Below, piece by piece: positions 18,114 to 27,110 of a DNA stretch of 43,750 nucleotides (position 1 is its first letter; each line of letters begins with the position of its first letter). The translations under genes were made by a program, and so were the position numbers. The stretch comes from Candidatus Nanopelagicales bacterium (GTDB lineage Bacteria > Actinomycetota > Actinomycetes > S36-B12): positions 1 to 43,750 of the forward strand of contig JANQZS010000023.1 of assembly GCA_030728405.1 (NCBI GenBank), given 5' to 3'. The notes below the pieces were generated by a model. The model had not been told where the DNA came from and ran no database searches. It saw only the letters and a program-made list of their open reading frames with translations.

Positions 18114-19283
18114 ATGTCTGCTCCTGCTAATCCGCTTGTTCTCCGCATGCGGCCACACGCGCGCAGTATTTTCGCGGAAATGTCGGGTCTGGCCCGTGCG
18201 GCCGGGGCGATTAATCTGGGTCAGGGTTTTCCCGATGAGGATGGCCCGGAAAACATTCGTGAGGCTGCGATCGAGGCCATCAGCGAGGGGCGCGGCAACC
18301 AGTATCCGCCAACCCAGGGCATCCCAGAGCTTCGCCAAGCAGTGGCAGATCACCAGAAACGCTTCTACGACATCGATGTTGATCCAGATCTGGGTGTGGT
18401 GGTCACGACCGGGGCGAGTGAAGCCATTCAGTCCACCCTGCTGGCACTGTGTGAGTCCGGCGATGAAGTGGTTGTTTTTCAACCCTGGTTCGACCTATAT
18501 GGCGCCGGTATCGATCTAGCTGGCGCCACCTTGGTCAATGTGCCCTTAAGTGCCCCAGATTTTCGCCCCAACATAGATGCGGTCCGAGCTGCGGTCACTG
18601 ATCGCACCAAAATTATCCTGGTTAACTCACCGCACAATCCAACAGGTGCGGTATTCACCAGAGACGAAATGGCTGCCATTGCGCAGATCGCGATGGACAA
18701 CGACCTCATCGTGATCTCCGATGAGGTGTACGAGCACCTATGGTTCGACCAGCACCGGCACGTACCCATGGCCACCATCCCCGGTATGGCTGAGCGCACC
18801 ATCACCATTGGCAGCGGCGGGAAGATGTTCTCCCTCACCGGGTGGAAGGTCGGTTGGGCGAGTGGCCCGGCACACCTGATCGCCGCGGTTCGCACTATTC
18901 GCCAGCACCTTTCTTTCGCTTCGGGCGGACCATTCCAATATGCCTTCGCCTATGGACTGTCATTGCCAGACGAATACTTTGAGGGTTTGCGATTGTCTAT
19001 GCAGCACAGGCGCGATCTACTTACCGCGGGCCTGACTGACATTGGCTTCACCGTCAACCCATCTCACGGCACATATTTCTTAACTTCAGACCTAGGGCCC
19101 TATGGCGTGACCGATGCCAATGACCTAGCACTGTGGATGCCAGAGCATGTCGGTGTCGCTGTCATCCCGCTACTCAACGCCGGTCGTGCACCTGCGACCC
19201 CGCAAACATTGCGGTGGGCCTTCTGCAAGGCTGAACCCACCCTTGTTGAAGCGTTAGACCGACTACGAAAGGCAGCGCCATGA
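18114..19283 (+). CDS. Class I/II pyridoxal phosphate-dependent aminotransferase
   Basis: INLGQGFPDEDGP, NQYPPTQGIPELRQAV, NSPHNPTGAVFTRDE, SLTGWKVGW. Confidence 0.93.
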   Translation: MSAPANPLVLRMRPHARSIFAEMSGLARAAGAINLGQGFPDEDGPENIREAAIEAISEGRGNQYPPTQGIPELRQAVADHQKRFYDIDVDPDLGVVVTTGASEAIQSTLLALCESGDEVVVFQPWFDLYGAGIDLAGATLVNVPLSAPDFRPNIDAVRAAVTDRTKIILVNSPHNPTGAVFTRDEMAAIAQIAMDNDLIVISDEVYEHLWFDQHRHVPMATIPGMAERTITIGSGGKMFSLTGWKVGWASGPAHLIAAVRTIRQHLSFASGGPFQYAFAYGLSLPDEYFEGLRLSMQHRRDLLTAGLTDIGFTVNPSHGTYFLTSDLGPYGVTDANDLALWMPEHVGVAVIPLLNAGRAPATPQTLRWAFCKAEPTLVEALDRLRKAAP

Positions 19284-19705
19284 GAATCGCCATCGGCAGC
19301 GACCACGCGGGCTTTCCGCTCAAGCAACCACTCATGCAGTGGTTAGAAGAACAGGGTCATACGGTGCTGGATGCCGGTACGGATTCGCTCGAACGCACCG
19401 ACTACCCGATTTACGGTGCTGAAGTAGGCCGACTTGTTGGCGATGGCGAGGCCGACTTTGGTGTGGCTGTGTGCGGAAGCGGACAGGGTATTTGTATGGC
19501 GGTCAATAAGGTTGATCACGCTCGCGGTGGCATTCTGCGCGATCTTTACGACGCTGAAATGACGCGGCGCCACAACAACGCAAACGTGGCCTGCCTCGGT
19601 GCCCGGGTAACGCCGATTCCTACCGCCAAGGAGCTATTGCGTATCTTCCTCGCTACGCCCTTCGACGGTGGACGGCACGAAGCCCGCGTCGAGCAACTGC
19701 GTTGA
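19280..19705 (+). CDS. rpiB: Ribose-5-phosphate isomerase B
   Basis: MRIAIGSDHAGFPLKQ...DYPIYGAEVGRLV...GVAVCGSGQGICMAVNK...RRHNNANVACLGAR. Confidence 0.93.
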   Translation: MRIAIGSDHAGFPLKQPLMQWLEEQGHTVLDAGTDSLERTDYPIYGAEVGRLVGDGEADFGVAVCGSGQGICMAVNKVDHARGGILRDLYDAEMTRRHNNANVACLGARVTPIPTAKELLRIFLATPFDGGRHEARVEQLR

Positions 19706-19748
19706 GGATTGCAGCCCATAGTCTGAGCACGTCCAAAGGAGGATCTTC

Positions 19749-21095
19749 ATGGTGGTCTCACCCGACTCTGCCCGTGGTGCAGAGGTTTATGCCCTTGATC
19801 GCGAGTACGTCTTTCATTCTTGGAGCGCGCAGGGTGCCATCACGCCGCTGCCCATCCAGGGCGCTGAGGGCAGTTATTTTTGGGACTACGAGGGCAACCG
19901 ATACCTGGACTTCTCCAGTCAGTTAGTCAACGTCAATATTGGCCATCAGCATCCCAAAGTTATTTCCGCCATTGCCGAGCAGGCACAACGTCTGGCCACG
20001 ATCGCACCCCAGCACGCCAATGACATGCGCGGTGAAGCAGCCCGACGCATCGTTGACCTAGCCGGGGAGCGCCATCGCATGGTGTTCTTCACCAACGGTG
20101 GCGCCGATGCGGTGGAAAACGCTATCCGTATGGCTCGCATTCACACCCATAAGCACAAGGTGCTGTCCTTCTACCGCTCCTACCACGGCAACACCGGTGC
20201 AGCGATTCAAGCTACTGGAGATCCCCGACGCTGGCCCAATGAATATGCCGCGCAGCAGGTGCACTTCTTCGGCCCGTACGCCTACCGTTCCCCGTTCTGG
20301 TCTGATTCCCCCGAACAAGAATCTGCTCGAGCGCTGGAGCACCTTGAGCAGGTCATTATTTTTGAGGGTCCCCAAACGATCGGTGCGATCCTGATTGAAT
20401 CGGTGGTGGGCACCGCTGGTGTCCTGGTGCCACCGCCGGGCTATCTCGAAGGTGTCCGGGCCCTGTGCGACAAGTACGGAATTCTGTGGATCGCCGACGA
20501 GGTGATGAGCGGATTTGGCCGCACCGGTGCGTGGTTCGCCTGGCAGAACTGGTCGGTTGAACCTGATCTCATCACGTTCGCGAAGGGTTCTAATTCTGGC
20601 TACATCCCGGTGGGTGGCGTCGTGATCTCAGGCGAGGTTGCCGATACGTTCCGCGACAAGGTATTTCCCGGGGGCCTCACCTATTCAGGCCATCCGATCG
20701 CTGCGGCATCCATTGTTGCCTCCATCGATGCGATGAAGGAGGAGGGCATCGTGGAGAACGCAGCATCCATCGGTCGCGATGTACTTGCACCGGGCCTAGC
20801 CGAACTTGCCGAAAAGCACCCGGTGATTGGTGATGTGCGCGGGCTCGGTGTGTTTTGGGCGCTCGACCTGGTTAAAGACCGGGCCACGCGTGAACCCCTG
20901 GCCCCCTACGGCGGAACATCAGCCGCGATGGGCCAGTTGGTATCAGAATGTCGTGCTCGCGGGCTCATGCCCTTCACCAACTTCAACCGGTTGCACGTGG
21001 TGCCTCCGTGCACGGTGACGGTGGATGAAGCCAAGGCAGGTTTGACGATTTTGGATGAGGTCTTCTCTGTCATTGATGCCCACTACGAGGGTTAA
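19749..21095 (+). CDS. Class III (omega-type) aminotransferase
   Basis: FWDYEGNRYLDFSSQLVNVNIGHQHPKV..., WIADEVMSGFGRTGAWFAWQNW..., TFAKGSNSGYIPVGGVV; AAAGGAGG Shine-Dalgarno. Confidence 0.92.
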   Translation: MVVSPDSARGAEVYALDREYVFHSWSAQGAITPLPIQGAEGSYFWDYEGNRYLDFSSQLVNVNIGHQHPKVISAIAEQAQRLATIAPQHANDMRGEAARRIVDLAGERHRMVFFTNGGADAVENAIRMARIHTHKHKVLSFYRSYHGNTGAAIQATGDPRRWPNEYAAQQVHFFGPYAYRSPFWSDSPEQESARALEHLEQVIIFEGPQTIGAILIESVVGTAGVLVPPPGYLEGVRALCDKYGILWIADEVMSGFGRTGAWFAWQNWSVEPDLITFAKGSNSGYIPVGGVVISGEVADTFRDKVFPGGLTYSGHPIAAASIVASIDAMKEEGIVENAASIGRDVLAPGLAELAEKHPVIGDVRGLGVFWALDLVKDRATREPLAPYGGTSAAMGQLVSECRARGLMPFTNFNRLHVVPPCTVTVDEAKAGLTILDEVFSVIDAHYEG

Positions 21096-22492
21096 TTAAT
21101 CAGTAAGGGGTCTGCGCCCTGCACCACCGTGCCGGAATCGCGCACGCGAACGTTGTAAAACCCCGATCGGCTCGGCACCGATACCGAGATCTGGGTGCCA
21201 ACTGCACGCACCGTGCTGGTGGTGACACGCTTACCGCCGCGCAAAATGATGAGGGTGGTGCCCACCGGCCACGCCCCGGGCGCAATGGTCAGCAGCAGAT
21301 CTTGACCCTGTCGTTTCGCCTCGGTAACAGCGAAGGGCAACACGGTGATGTCGATTTTCTTGCGAGGTAGCGAGCCCACCACGAGTTGATAGTTTTTCGA
21401 TGCAGAAGTGATGCGCGCGCGAATGTCGACCACCCGCAAAGATCCATTTTCATCAACGCTGCCGAGCGCAAGCACTTCATCCCCCCACAGCACCTGGGCG
21501 AGAGTGCCCGATGCGACGCCTGCTGTATTGGCCGTGAGTGAGAACGGTTGCTCTGCGCTGAATTGAGTTGACGGCACCGGCGACTCCACCCGAACGCGTG
21601 GCTGGCGCACCCCTACCGACGTTGTCGCCCGCCCGATGGGTGCGGCGAACGAAGCCACCGGCTCGCCGGCGGCACATTGGTACTGGTTAATGAGCGGGTC
21701 GCACGCAGGTTGATCACCACGGGCGGTGATGTTAAGACGGGACCCTTCACCAGGAACCGTTGCGAACTCCGCGGCAGCGGTACCGCTGTCGTCGGTGAGT
21801 AAAACAGCACGTCGGGTGCCATTGAAAAACCGGCCCGGGCCATCTTCTGGAGTGGTCAAAATGACAGCAACACCGGCTACCGGATTGTTGAATGCATCGG
21901 TCACGGCAACGATCGCGGTCACCGGCTTGCCCGCACGCACCCGCTCAACCTCGGTACGCACCTCCACATTGCGCGCTGCGGCAGGGCTCGTGACGACGGT
22001 GACATCGGCTGATTCGCTGTTCTTCCCGCGTGCGGTCACCGTGACCTGACCTGCGGTTGTGCCCAGCAGGAACACACTGGCCACGCAGCCATCGCCCCCG
22101 GCCACGGTGAACACGGTCACCTGGTCGGGCGCCTGCGACCAGGGGTCATCCAGCCGCTCGATGAAGTGTGCGCCGGGAGCGGTGAACGTGACCGGTGCGT
22201 TGGCGGTACTGGCCCGCACGCTCACCTGCACTACCGAGGGCCGATCAAGGGGTCCGGCGGTGAGCCCGGCGAAGGGCACGGTGAGCGTGGTGGCGAAGGT
22301 GGCGGCGCTGACCTGATCGAAGGTCAAGCCGAAGATCTGGGGTGGCTGCCCAGCGGTGGCATCGGCGCACAAAGTTGGCATCGGACTGGCGCTCGTGGAG
22401 TCGGTGGGGTCAACCGTGGAGTTTTCGCCCGTGCAGGCGCTCACCCCGAGGAGTACCAGCGTCAAGATGACGGCGTTGGTCGAGCCACGCAT
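21092..22492 (-). CDS. Putative lipoprotein with Big-1/bacterial Ig-like domains
   Basis: N-terminal lipobox LLGVSAC; VTAIVAVTDAFNNPVAGVAVILTTPEDGPGRFFNG...LTDDSGTAAAEF Big-1-like motif. Confidence 0.8.
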   Translation of the reverse strand: MRGSTNAVILTLVLLGVSACTGENSTVDPTDSTSASPMPTLCADATAGQPPQIFGLTFDQVSAATFATTLTVPFAGLTAGPLDRPSVVQVSVRASTANAPVTFTAPGAHFIERLDDPWSQAPDQVTVFTVAGGDGCVASVFLLGTTAGQVTVTARGKNSESADVTVVTSPAAARNVEVRTEVERVRAGKPVTAIVAVTDAFNNPVAGVAVILTTPEDGPGRFFNGTRRAVLLTDDSGTAAAEFATVPGEGSRLNITARGDQPACDPLINQYQCAAGEPVASFAAPIGRATTSVGVRQPRVRVESPVPSTQFSAEQPFSLTANTAGVASGTLAQVLWGDEVLALGSVDENGSLRVVDIRARITSASKNYQLVVGSLPRKKIDITVLPFAVTEAKRQGQDLLLTIAPGAWPVGTTLIILRGGKRVTTSTVRAVGTQISVSVPSRSGFYNVRVRDSGTVVQGADPLLIN

Positions 22493-22498
22493 GCGAAC

Positions 22499-22504
22499 AC
22501 CTTA
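22499..22504 (-). promoter_or_regulatory. -10 element TAAGGT, 6 nt before ATG 22492 (leaderless)
   Basis: Minus strand TAAGGT-GTTCGC-ATG. Confidence 0.45.
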
Positions 22505-22524
22505 GATCGGATAGGCGCCCGATA

Positions 22525-23787
22525 GTGTTCAACATCGTGAAGATCCTCCTGGTGGGTTCTGGCGCACGTGAGCATGCGTTGCTGCGTGCCTTGATAGCCG
22601 GCGGCGACGAAGTAGTCGTGGCCCCGGGCAACGTCGGAATGACCGAGGCGGCTGCTCGATTTCCGCTGAATGTCTCCGATGGGCAGGCAATTGCTGACCT
22701 TGCGGAGACCGAAAGTGTCGATCTGGTCGTGATCGGCCCAGAGTTACCCCTGGTGAACGGCGCAGCCGATGCTGTCCGAGCGCGTGGGATCGCCTGCTTT
22801 GGCCCATCAGCTGAAGCCGCGCTACTTGAAGGCAGCAAAGCTTTTGCCAAGCAGGTGATGGCCGCTGCCGGGGTTCCCACCGCGATGGCCAGAGTGTGCA
22901 CCAACCAGACCGAGGTCGAGTCTGCCCTTGACGCTTTTGGCCCACCGTTCGTTGTTAAGGATGATGGTTTGGCCGGCGGCAAGGGCGTGGTAGTTACCGA
23001 CGACCGAAGGATCGCTGGTGAGCACGCAGCGGTGTGCCTGCAGCGCCATGGCGAAGCCGCGGTGGTCATTGAGGAATACCTCGACGGACCTGAGGTGTCC
23101 CTGTTTGCCATCACCGACGGTGTCACCGTCGTGCCACTGCAGCCGGCCCAGGATTACAAGCGCCTCGGTGACGGTGACGCAGGCCCCAACACCGGCGGTA
23201 TGGGTGCGTATTCGCCGCTGCCCTGGGCACCGGAGGGTCTCGTCGACGACATCGTCGCGCGCGTGATTCAGCCCACCATCGACCGGATGCGTCTTGACGG
23301 CGTGCCCTTCGCAGGACTTCTCTATGCCGGCCTCGCACTCACCTCGCGGGGACTTCGGGTAGTGGAGTTCAACGCTCGGTTTGGGGACCCAGAAACCCAG
23401 GCGGTGCTGGCTCGCCTCGAGTCACCGCTGGGCCCGCTTCTGTTCGCTGCGGCCACCGGGACTTTGGCCGAGGTGGCGCCACCGCGCTGGTCTAATGATG
23501 CCGCGGTTGTGGTGGTGCTAGCCGCAGCAAACTACCCGCAGGCGCCGCGCCTGGGTGATGAAGTGTGCGGAGTGGAACAGGCCGACGCCCTCGTTGACGT
23601 TGCGGTGCTTCATGCCGGAACTGAGGTTGCTGATGGTCGACTCCTTTCAGCCGGCGGCCGGGTACTCACGGTGGTGGGCTGCGGTGCCAACCTGTCCGAT
23701 GCACGCGAGCGCGCATATGCGGCACTCGACCACATCACGCTGGCAGACAGCCAGTTTCGGCGTGATATTGCACTAAATAAGGATTAG
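22525..23787 (+). CDS. purD: Phosphoribosylamine--glycine ligase
   Basis: KILLVGSGAREHALLRAL...KDDGLAGGKGVVV...QDYKRLGDGDAGPNTGGMGAYSP; start could be GTG 22525 or GTG 22537. Confidence 0.96.
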   Translation: MFNIVKILLVGSGAREHALLRALIAGGDEVVVAPGNVGMTEAAARFPLNVSDGQAIADLAETESVDLVVIGPELPLVNGAADAVRARGIACFGPSAEAALLEGSKAFAKQVMAAAGVPTAMARVCTNQTEVESALDAFGPPFVVKDDGLAGGKGVVVTDDRRIAGEHAAVCLQRHGEAAVVIEEYLDGPEVSLFAITDGVTVVPLQPAQDYKRLGDGDAGPNTGGMGAYSPLPWAPEGLVDDIVARVIQPTIDRMRLDGVPFAGLLYAGLALTSRGLRVVEFNARFGDPETQAVLARLESPLGPLLFAAATGTLAEVAPPRWSNDAAVVVVLAAANYPQAPRLGDEVCGVEQADALVDVAVLHAGTEVADGRLLSAGGRVLTVVGCGANLSDARERAYAALDHITLADSQFRRDIALNKD

Positions 23788-23805
23788 TCAGGGGTTGATG
23801 AGGGA

Positions 23806-25251
23806 GTGAGCCAGGTGCCTGAAGACAGTTCGGTATATCCCGATGTGCTGGCGCAGCGCTATGCCTCAGCACGCATGCGGTTGATCTGGTCGCCCGAGGA
23901 GCGGGTGCGCAGCGAACGGCAATTGTGGCTGGCCGTGCTCACCGCGCAGGAGCAGTTGGGGGTGTCGGTTCCCGCTGGAGCGATCCAGGCTTATCAAGCA
24001 GTGGCGGCGCAGGTAGATCTTGCGTCCATTTCCGCACGCGAACGGGTAACGCGTCATGACGTGAAGGCCAGAATTGAGGAGTTCAATGCTCTTGCTGGTT
24101 TCGAGTCGATTCACCTAGGCATGACGAGTCGGGACCTCACCGAAAACGTCGAGCAAATGATGATCCGTGCATCTTTAAAGGTGGTTCGAGACAACTGTGT
24201 TGCTGCGCTCGCTCGGCTCAGCGACCTTTCTATCCGGTTTAATGATCAACCCCTGACGGGTCGGTCGCACAACGTCGCCGCTCAAATGACCACGCTGGGT
24301 AAACGCTTTGCCAGTGCAGCTCAGGAACTTCTTACCGCCTACGACCGACTAACCACACTCTTGCAGCGGTACCCACTTCGGGGAATTAAAGGTCCGGTAG
24401 GCACGGCCCAAGACATGCTCACGTTGCTGGGTGATGACCTACAGCGGCTCGCTCAACTTGAGCACGCGGTCATGACACATCTGGGGTTCACCGACGTCCT
24501 CGACAGTGTCGGCCAGGTGTATCCGCGGTCCCTGGACTACGACGTTGTATCGACGCTGGTTCAGGTAGCCGCAGGGCCCAGTAGCTTGGCAACGACGGTG
24601 CGTCTGATGGCCGGCGGCGAACTTGTTACCGAAGGGTTTCGGCCCGGCCAGGTTGGCTCCAGTGCAATGCCGCACAAAATGAACTCCCGCTCCAGTGAAC
24701 GCATCAACGGTTTCGCGGTCATCCTGCGCGGATACGCATCCATGGTGGGTGAACTTGCCGGTGGCCAATGGAATGAGGGTGACGTTGCCTGCTCGGTCGT
24801 GCGACGTGTGGCGCTGCCCGATGCCTTTTTCGCCGTCGACGGTTTATTCGAGACGTTCTTGACCGTGCTCGACGAGTTCGGCGCCTATCCGGCTGTCATC
24901 GAGAAAGAGTTGGCGCGGTACCTGCCATTCCTGGCCACAACGCGAGCACTGATGGCGGCGGTGCAAGCAGGGGTGGGCAGAGAGACCGCACACGAAGCCA
25001 TTAAGGAACATGCGGTGGCGGTGGCACTCAACATGCGTGAGGGTGGGGCAACGAATGACCTGGTTGATCGGTTGTCTACCGACCCCCGCCTTGCCACCGT
25101 GCCACCGGACACCTGGGTGCATTTGTTGGCAGACCCCATGAGTTTCGCCGGTGCGGCAACGAGTCAGGTCGGTCGAGTGGTCGAACGGATCAGCGCGATC
25201 GTGGCTGCCCACCCCCAGGCTGCTGCGTACGCACCGGCATCGATCCTTTAG
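23806..25251 (+). CDS. purB: Adenylosuccinate lyase
   Basis: FESIHLGMTSRDLTENVEQ, RSHNVAAQMTTLGKR, GQVGSSAMPHKMNSRSSERI. Confidence 0.95.
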   Translation: MSQVPEDSSVYPDVLAQRYASARMRLIWSPEERVRSERQLWLAVLTAQEQLGVSVPAGAIQAYQAVAAQVDLASISARERVTRHDVKARIEEFNALAGFESIHLGMTSRDLTENVEQMMIRASLKVVRDNCVAALARLSDLSIRFNDQPLTGRSHNVAAQMTTLGKRFASAAQELLTAYDRLTTLLQRYPLRGIKGPVGTAQDMLTLLGDDLQRLAQLEHAVMTHLGFTDVLDSVGQVYPRSLDYDVVSTLVQVAAGPSSLATTVRLMAGGELVTEGFRPGQVGSSAMPHKMNSRSSERINGFAVILRGYASMVGELAGGQWNEGDVACSVVRRVALPDAFFAVDGLFETFLTVLDEFGAYPAVIEKELARYLPFLATTRALMAAVQAGVGRETAHEAIKEHAVAVALNMREGGATNDLVDRLSTDPRLATVPPDTWVHLLADPMSFAGAATSQVGRVVERISAIVAAHPQAAAYAPASIL

Positions 25252-25271
25252 TTGAGTGAGAGACTGCACAC

Positions 25272-26168
25272 GTGTCGATTACCCCAGATGATGTGCAACT
25301 ACCCGAGGGCTACACACATCTGTACTCAGGCAAGGTGCGCGACCTTTATCGGTCGCCTGAGGGGCGGCTGCTTTTCGTTGCCTCCGACCGAATTTCTGCC
25401 TACGACTGGGTGTTGCCGTCCACGATTCCAGACAAGGGCAAAATTCTCACCAGCCTGAGTCTGTGGTGGTTTCACCAGTTCGAAGGAGTGGTGCCTAACC
25501 ATGTGGTGTCCACGCACGTTCCCGCTGTCGTTGCTGGGCGAGCGATGCTGTGCCAAGAACTGGAAATGATGCCCATCGAATGTGTCGTGCGCGGCTATCT
25601 CGCCGGGTCGGGGTACACCGACTACCTCGCGACCCGCCAGATCTGTGGCAAAGGGCTACCTCCCGGTTTGAAGGAGGGCTCCCAGCTGCCCGTACCCATT
25701 TTCACCCCGGCCACTAAGGCGGCTCTCGGTGATCACGACCAAAACATTACCTACGACGAAGTGATCACCACGGTGGGGCAAAACGAGGCGCAGGACTTAA
25801 AACGTCTATCGGTTGATGTCTATGAGCGTGCTGCTGAAATTGGGGCACGTCGGGGTTTAATCCTGGCCGATACGAAATTCGAATTCGGTATTGCCCAAGA
25901 GGGTCGATATCGCGGGCACATGGTGCTGGCCGATGAGGTGCTCACCCCGGACTCTTCGCGTTGGTGGCCCCAGGATGTTTGGCAGCCGGGGCAACCTCAG
26001 CCATCCTTTGATAAACAGTTTGTTCGCGATTGGCTGATGTCGCCGGAGTCGGGGTGGCACAAAGACAGTGGAGAACCCCCGCCTGCGCTGCCGGAAAAAG
26101 TGATCGAGCAGACGCGCGCAAAGTATGTTGAGGTCTACGAGCGGCTCACCGAGGAGAAATTTCATTGA
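25272..26168 (+). CDS. purC: Phosphoribosylaminoimidazole-succinocarboxamide synthase
   Basis: YSGKVRDLYRSPEGRLLFVASDRISAYDWVL, ILADTKFEFGI. Confidence 0.96.
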   Translation: MSITPDDVQLPEGYTHLYSGKVRDLYRSPEGRLLFVASDRISAYDWVLPSTIPDKGKILTSLSLWWFHQFEGVVPNHVVSTHVPAVVAGRAMLCQELEMMPIECVVRGYLAGSGYTDYLATRQICGKGLPPGLKEGSQLPVPIFTPATKAALGDHDQNITYDEVITTVGQNEAQDLKRLSVDVYERAAEIGARRGLILADTKFEFGIAQEGRYRGHMVLADEVLTPDSSRWWPQDVWQPGQPQPSFDKQFVRDWLMSPESGWHKDSGEPPPALPEKVIEQTRAKYVEVYERLTEEKFH

Positions 26169-27109
26169 GCCGATGGTTGTTGACCGGTGGTGCGGGTTAC
26201 ATCGGCGCGCACGTACTGCGAGCGCTGCAGGTAGCTGGCAATGATGTTGTTGTCTACGACGATTTGTCCACCGGCCTGGCCCAGCGAGTACCCAGCGACG
26301 TTCCCATGATCTGCGCCAGCGTGTTAGACCTCCCAGAACTCACGCGGGCAATGCGAGACCATCAGGTAGACGGTGTGATCCACCTGGCCGCAAAGAAGTC
26401 GGTAAGTGAATCCGTGGCACACCCGTTGCGTTACTACCGCGAAAACGTCGGTGGCATCAACACAGTTCTCCTCGCCATGGCTGAGGTTGGCGTTCGCCAT
26501 ATCGTGTATTCCTCCTCCGCCGCGGTTTACGGAGAACCGCCATGGTCACCGATCCGTGAGGACACTCCGTGTGCGCCGATTTCGCCCTACGGTGAAACGA
26601 AACTTATTGGCGAGTGGCAGGTGCGTGCCGCAGCAGAACCCCTTGACCTGTCCTGGGTGGCCCTGCGCTACTTCAACGTTGCGGGTGCCGTATCGGCAGA
26701 TCTTGCCGATACCAGCGTGGCCAATCTGGTTCCCCTGGTATTCGCGGCCATTGATGCCGGGGAACGGCCACTGGTTTTTGGCACCGACTATCCGACCCCG
26801 GATGGCTCGTGTATTCGCGATTACATTCATGTGGTGGATCTGGCTGATGCCCATGTGGCGGCCGCTGAGTACTGCCTGCGCGAACGTGCCCAGGACGTGT
26901 TCAACGTGGGCCGAGGCGATGGCGCTTCCGTATGGGAAGTGATGGCTGCCGTATCTGCGCAGGTGGGCCATGATGTTAATGCCGAAGCCGCACCACGTCG
27001 GGCAGGTGATGCGCCTGAACTTGTGGCATCGGTCGAACGCATCAACGCACAGCTTGGATGGCAGGCATCACGATCGTTGGCCGACATTGTTCGCAGGTCG
27101 CTAGAATAA
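26165..27109 (+). CDS. galE: UDP-glucose 4-epimerase
   Basis: WLLTGGAGYIGAHVLRAL...VYSSSAAVYGEP...SPYGETKLIGE...GSCIRDYIHVVDLADAHV; TTG start overlapping purC stop. Confidence 0.9.
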   Translation: MSRWLLTGGAGYIGAHVLRALQVAGNDVVVYDDLSTGLAQRVPSDVPMICASVLDLPELTRAMRDHQVDGVIHLAAKKSVSESVAHPLRYYRENVGGINTVLLAMAEVGVRHIVYSSSAAVYGEPPWSPIREDTPCAPISPYGETKLIGEWQVRAAAEPLDLSWVALRYFNVAGAVSADLADTSVANLVPLVFAAIDAGERPLVFGTDYPTPDGSCIRDYIHVVDLADAHVAAAEYCLRERAQDVFNVGRGDGASVWEVMAAVSAQVGHDVNAEAAPRRAGDAPELVASVERINAQLGWQASRSLADIVRRSLE

Positions 27110-27110
27110 A

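Noticed and set aside
21092-21095. TTAATTAA sequence shared by two convergent stop codons
   Set aside because: Simple stop-codon overlap of compactly packed convergent genes; not notable by itself.
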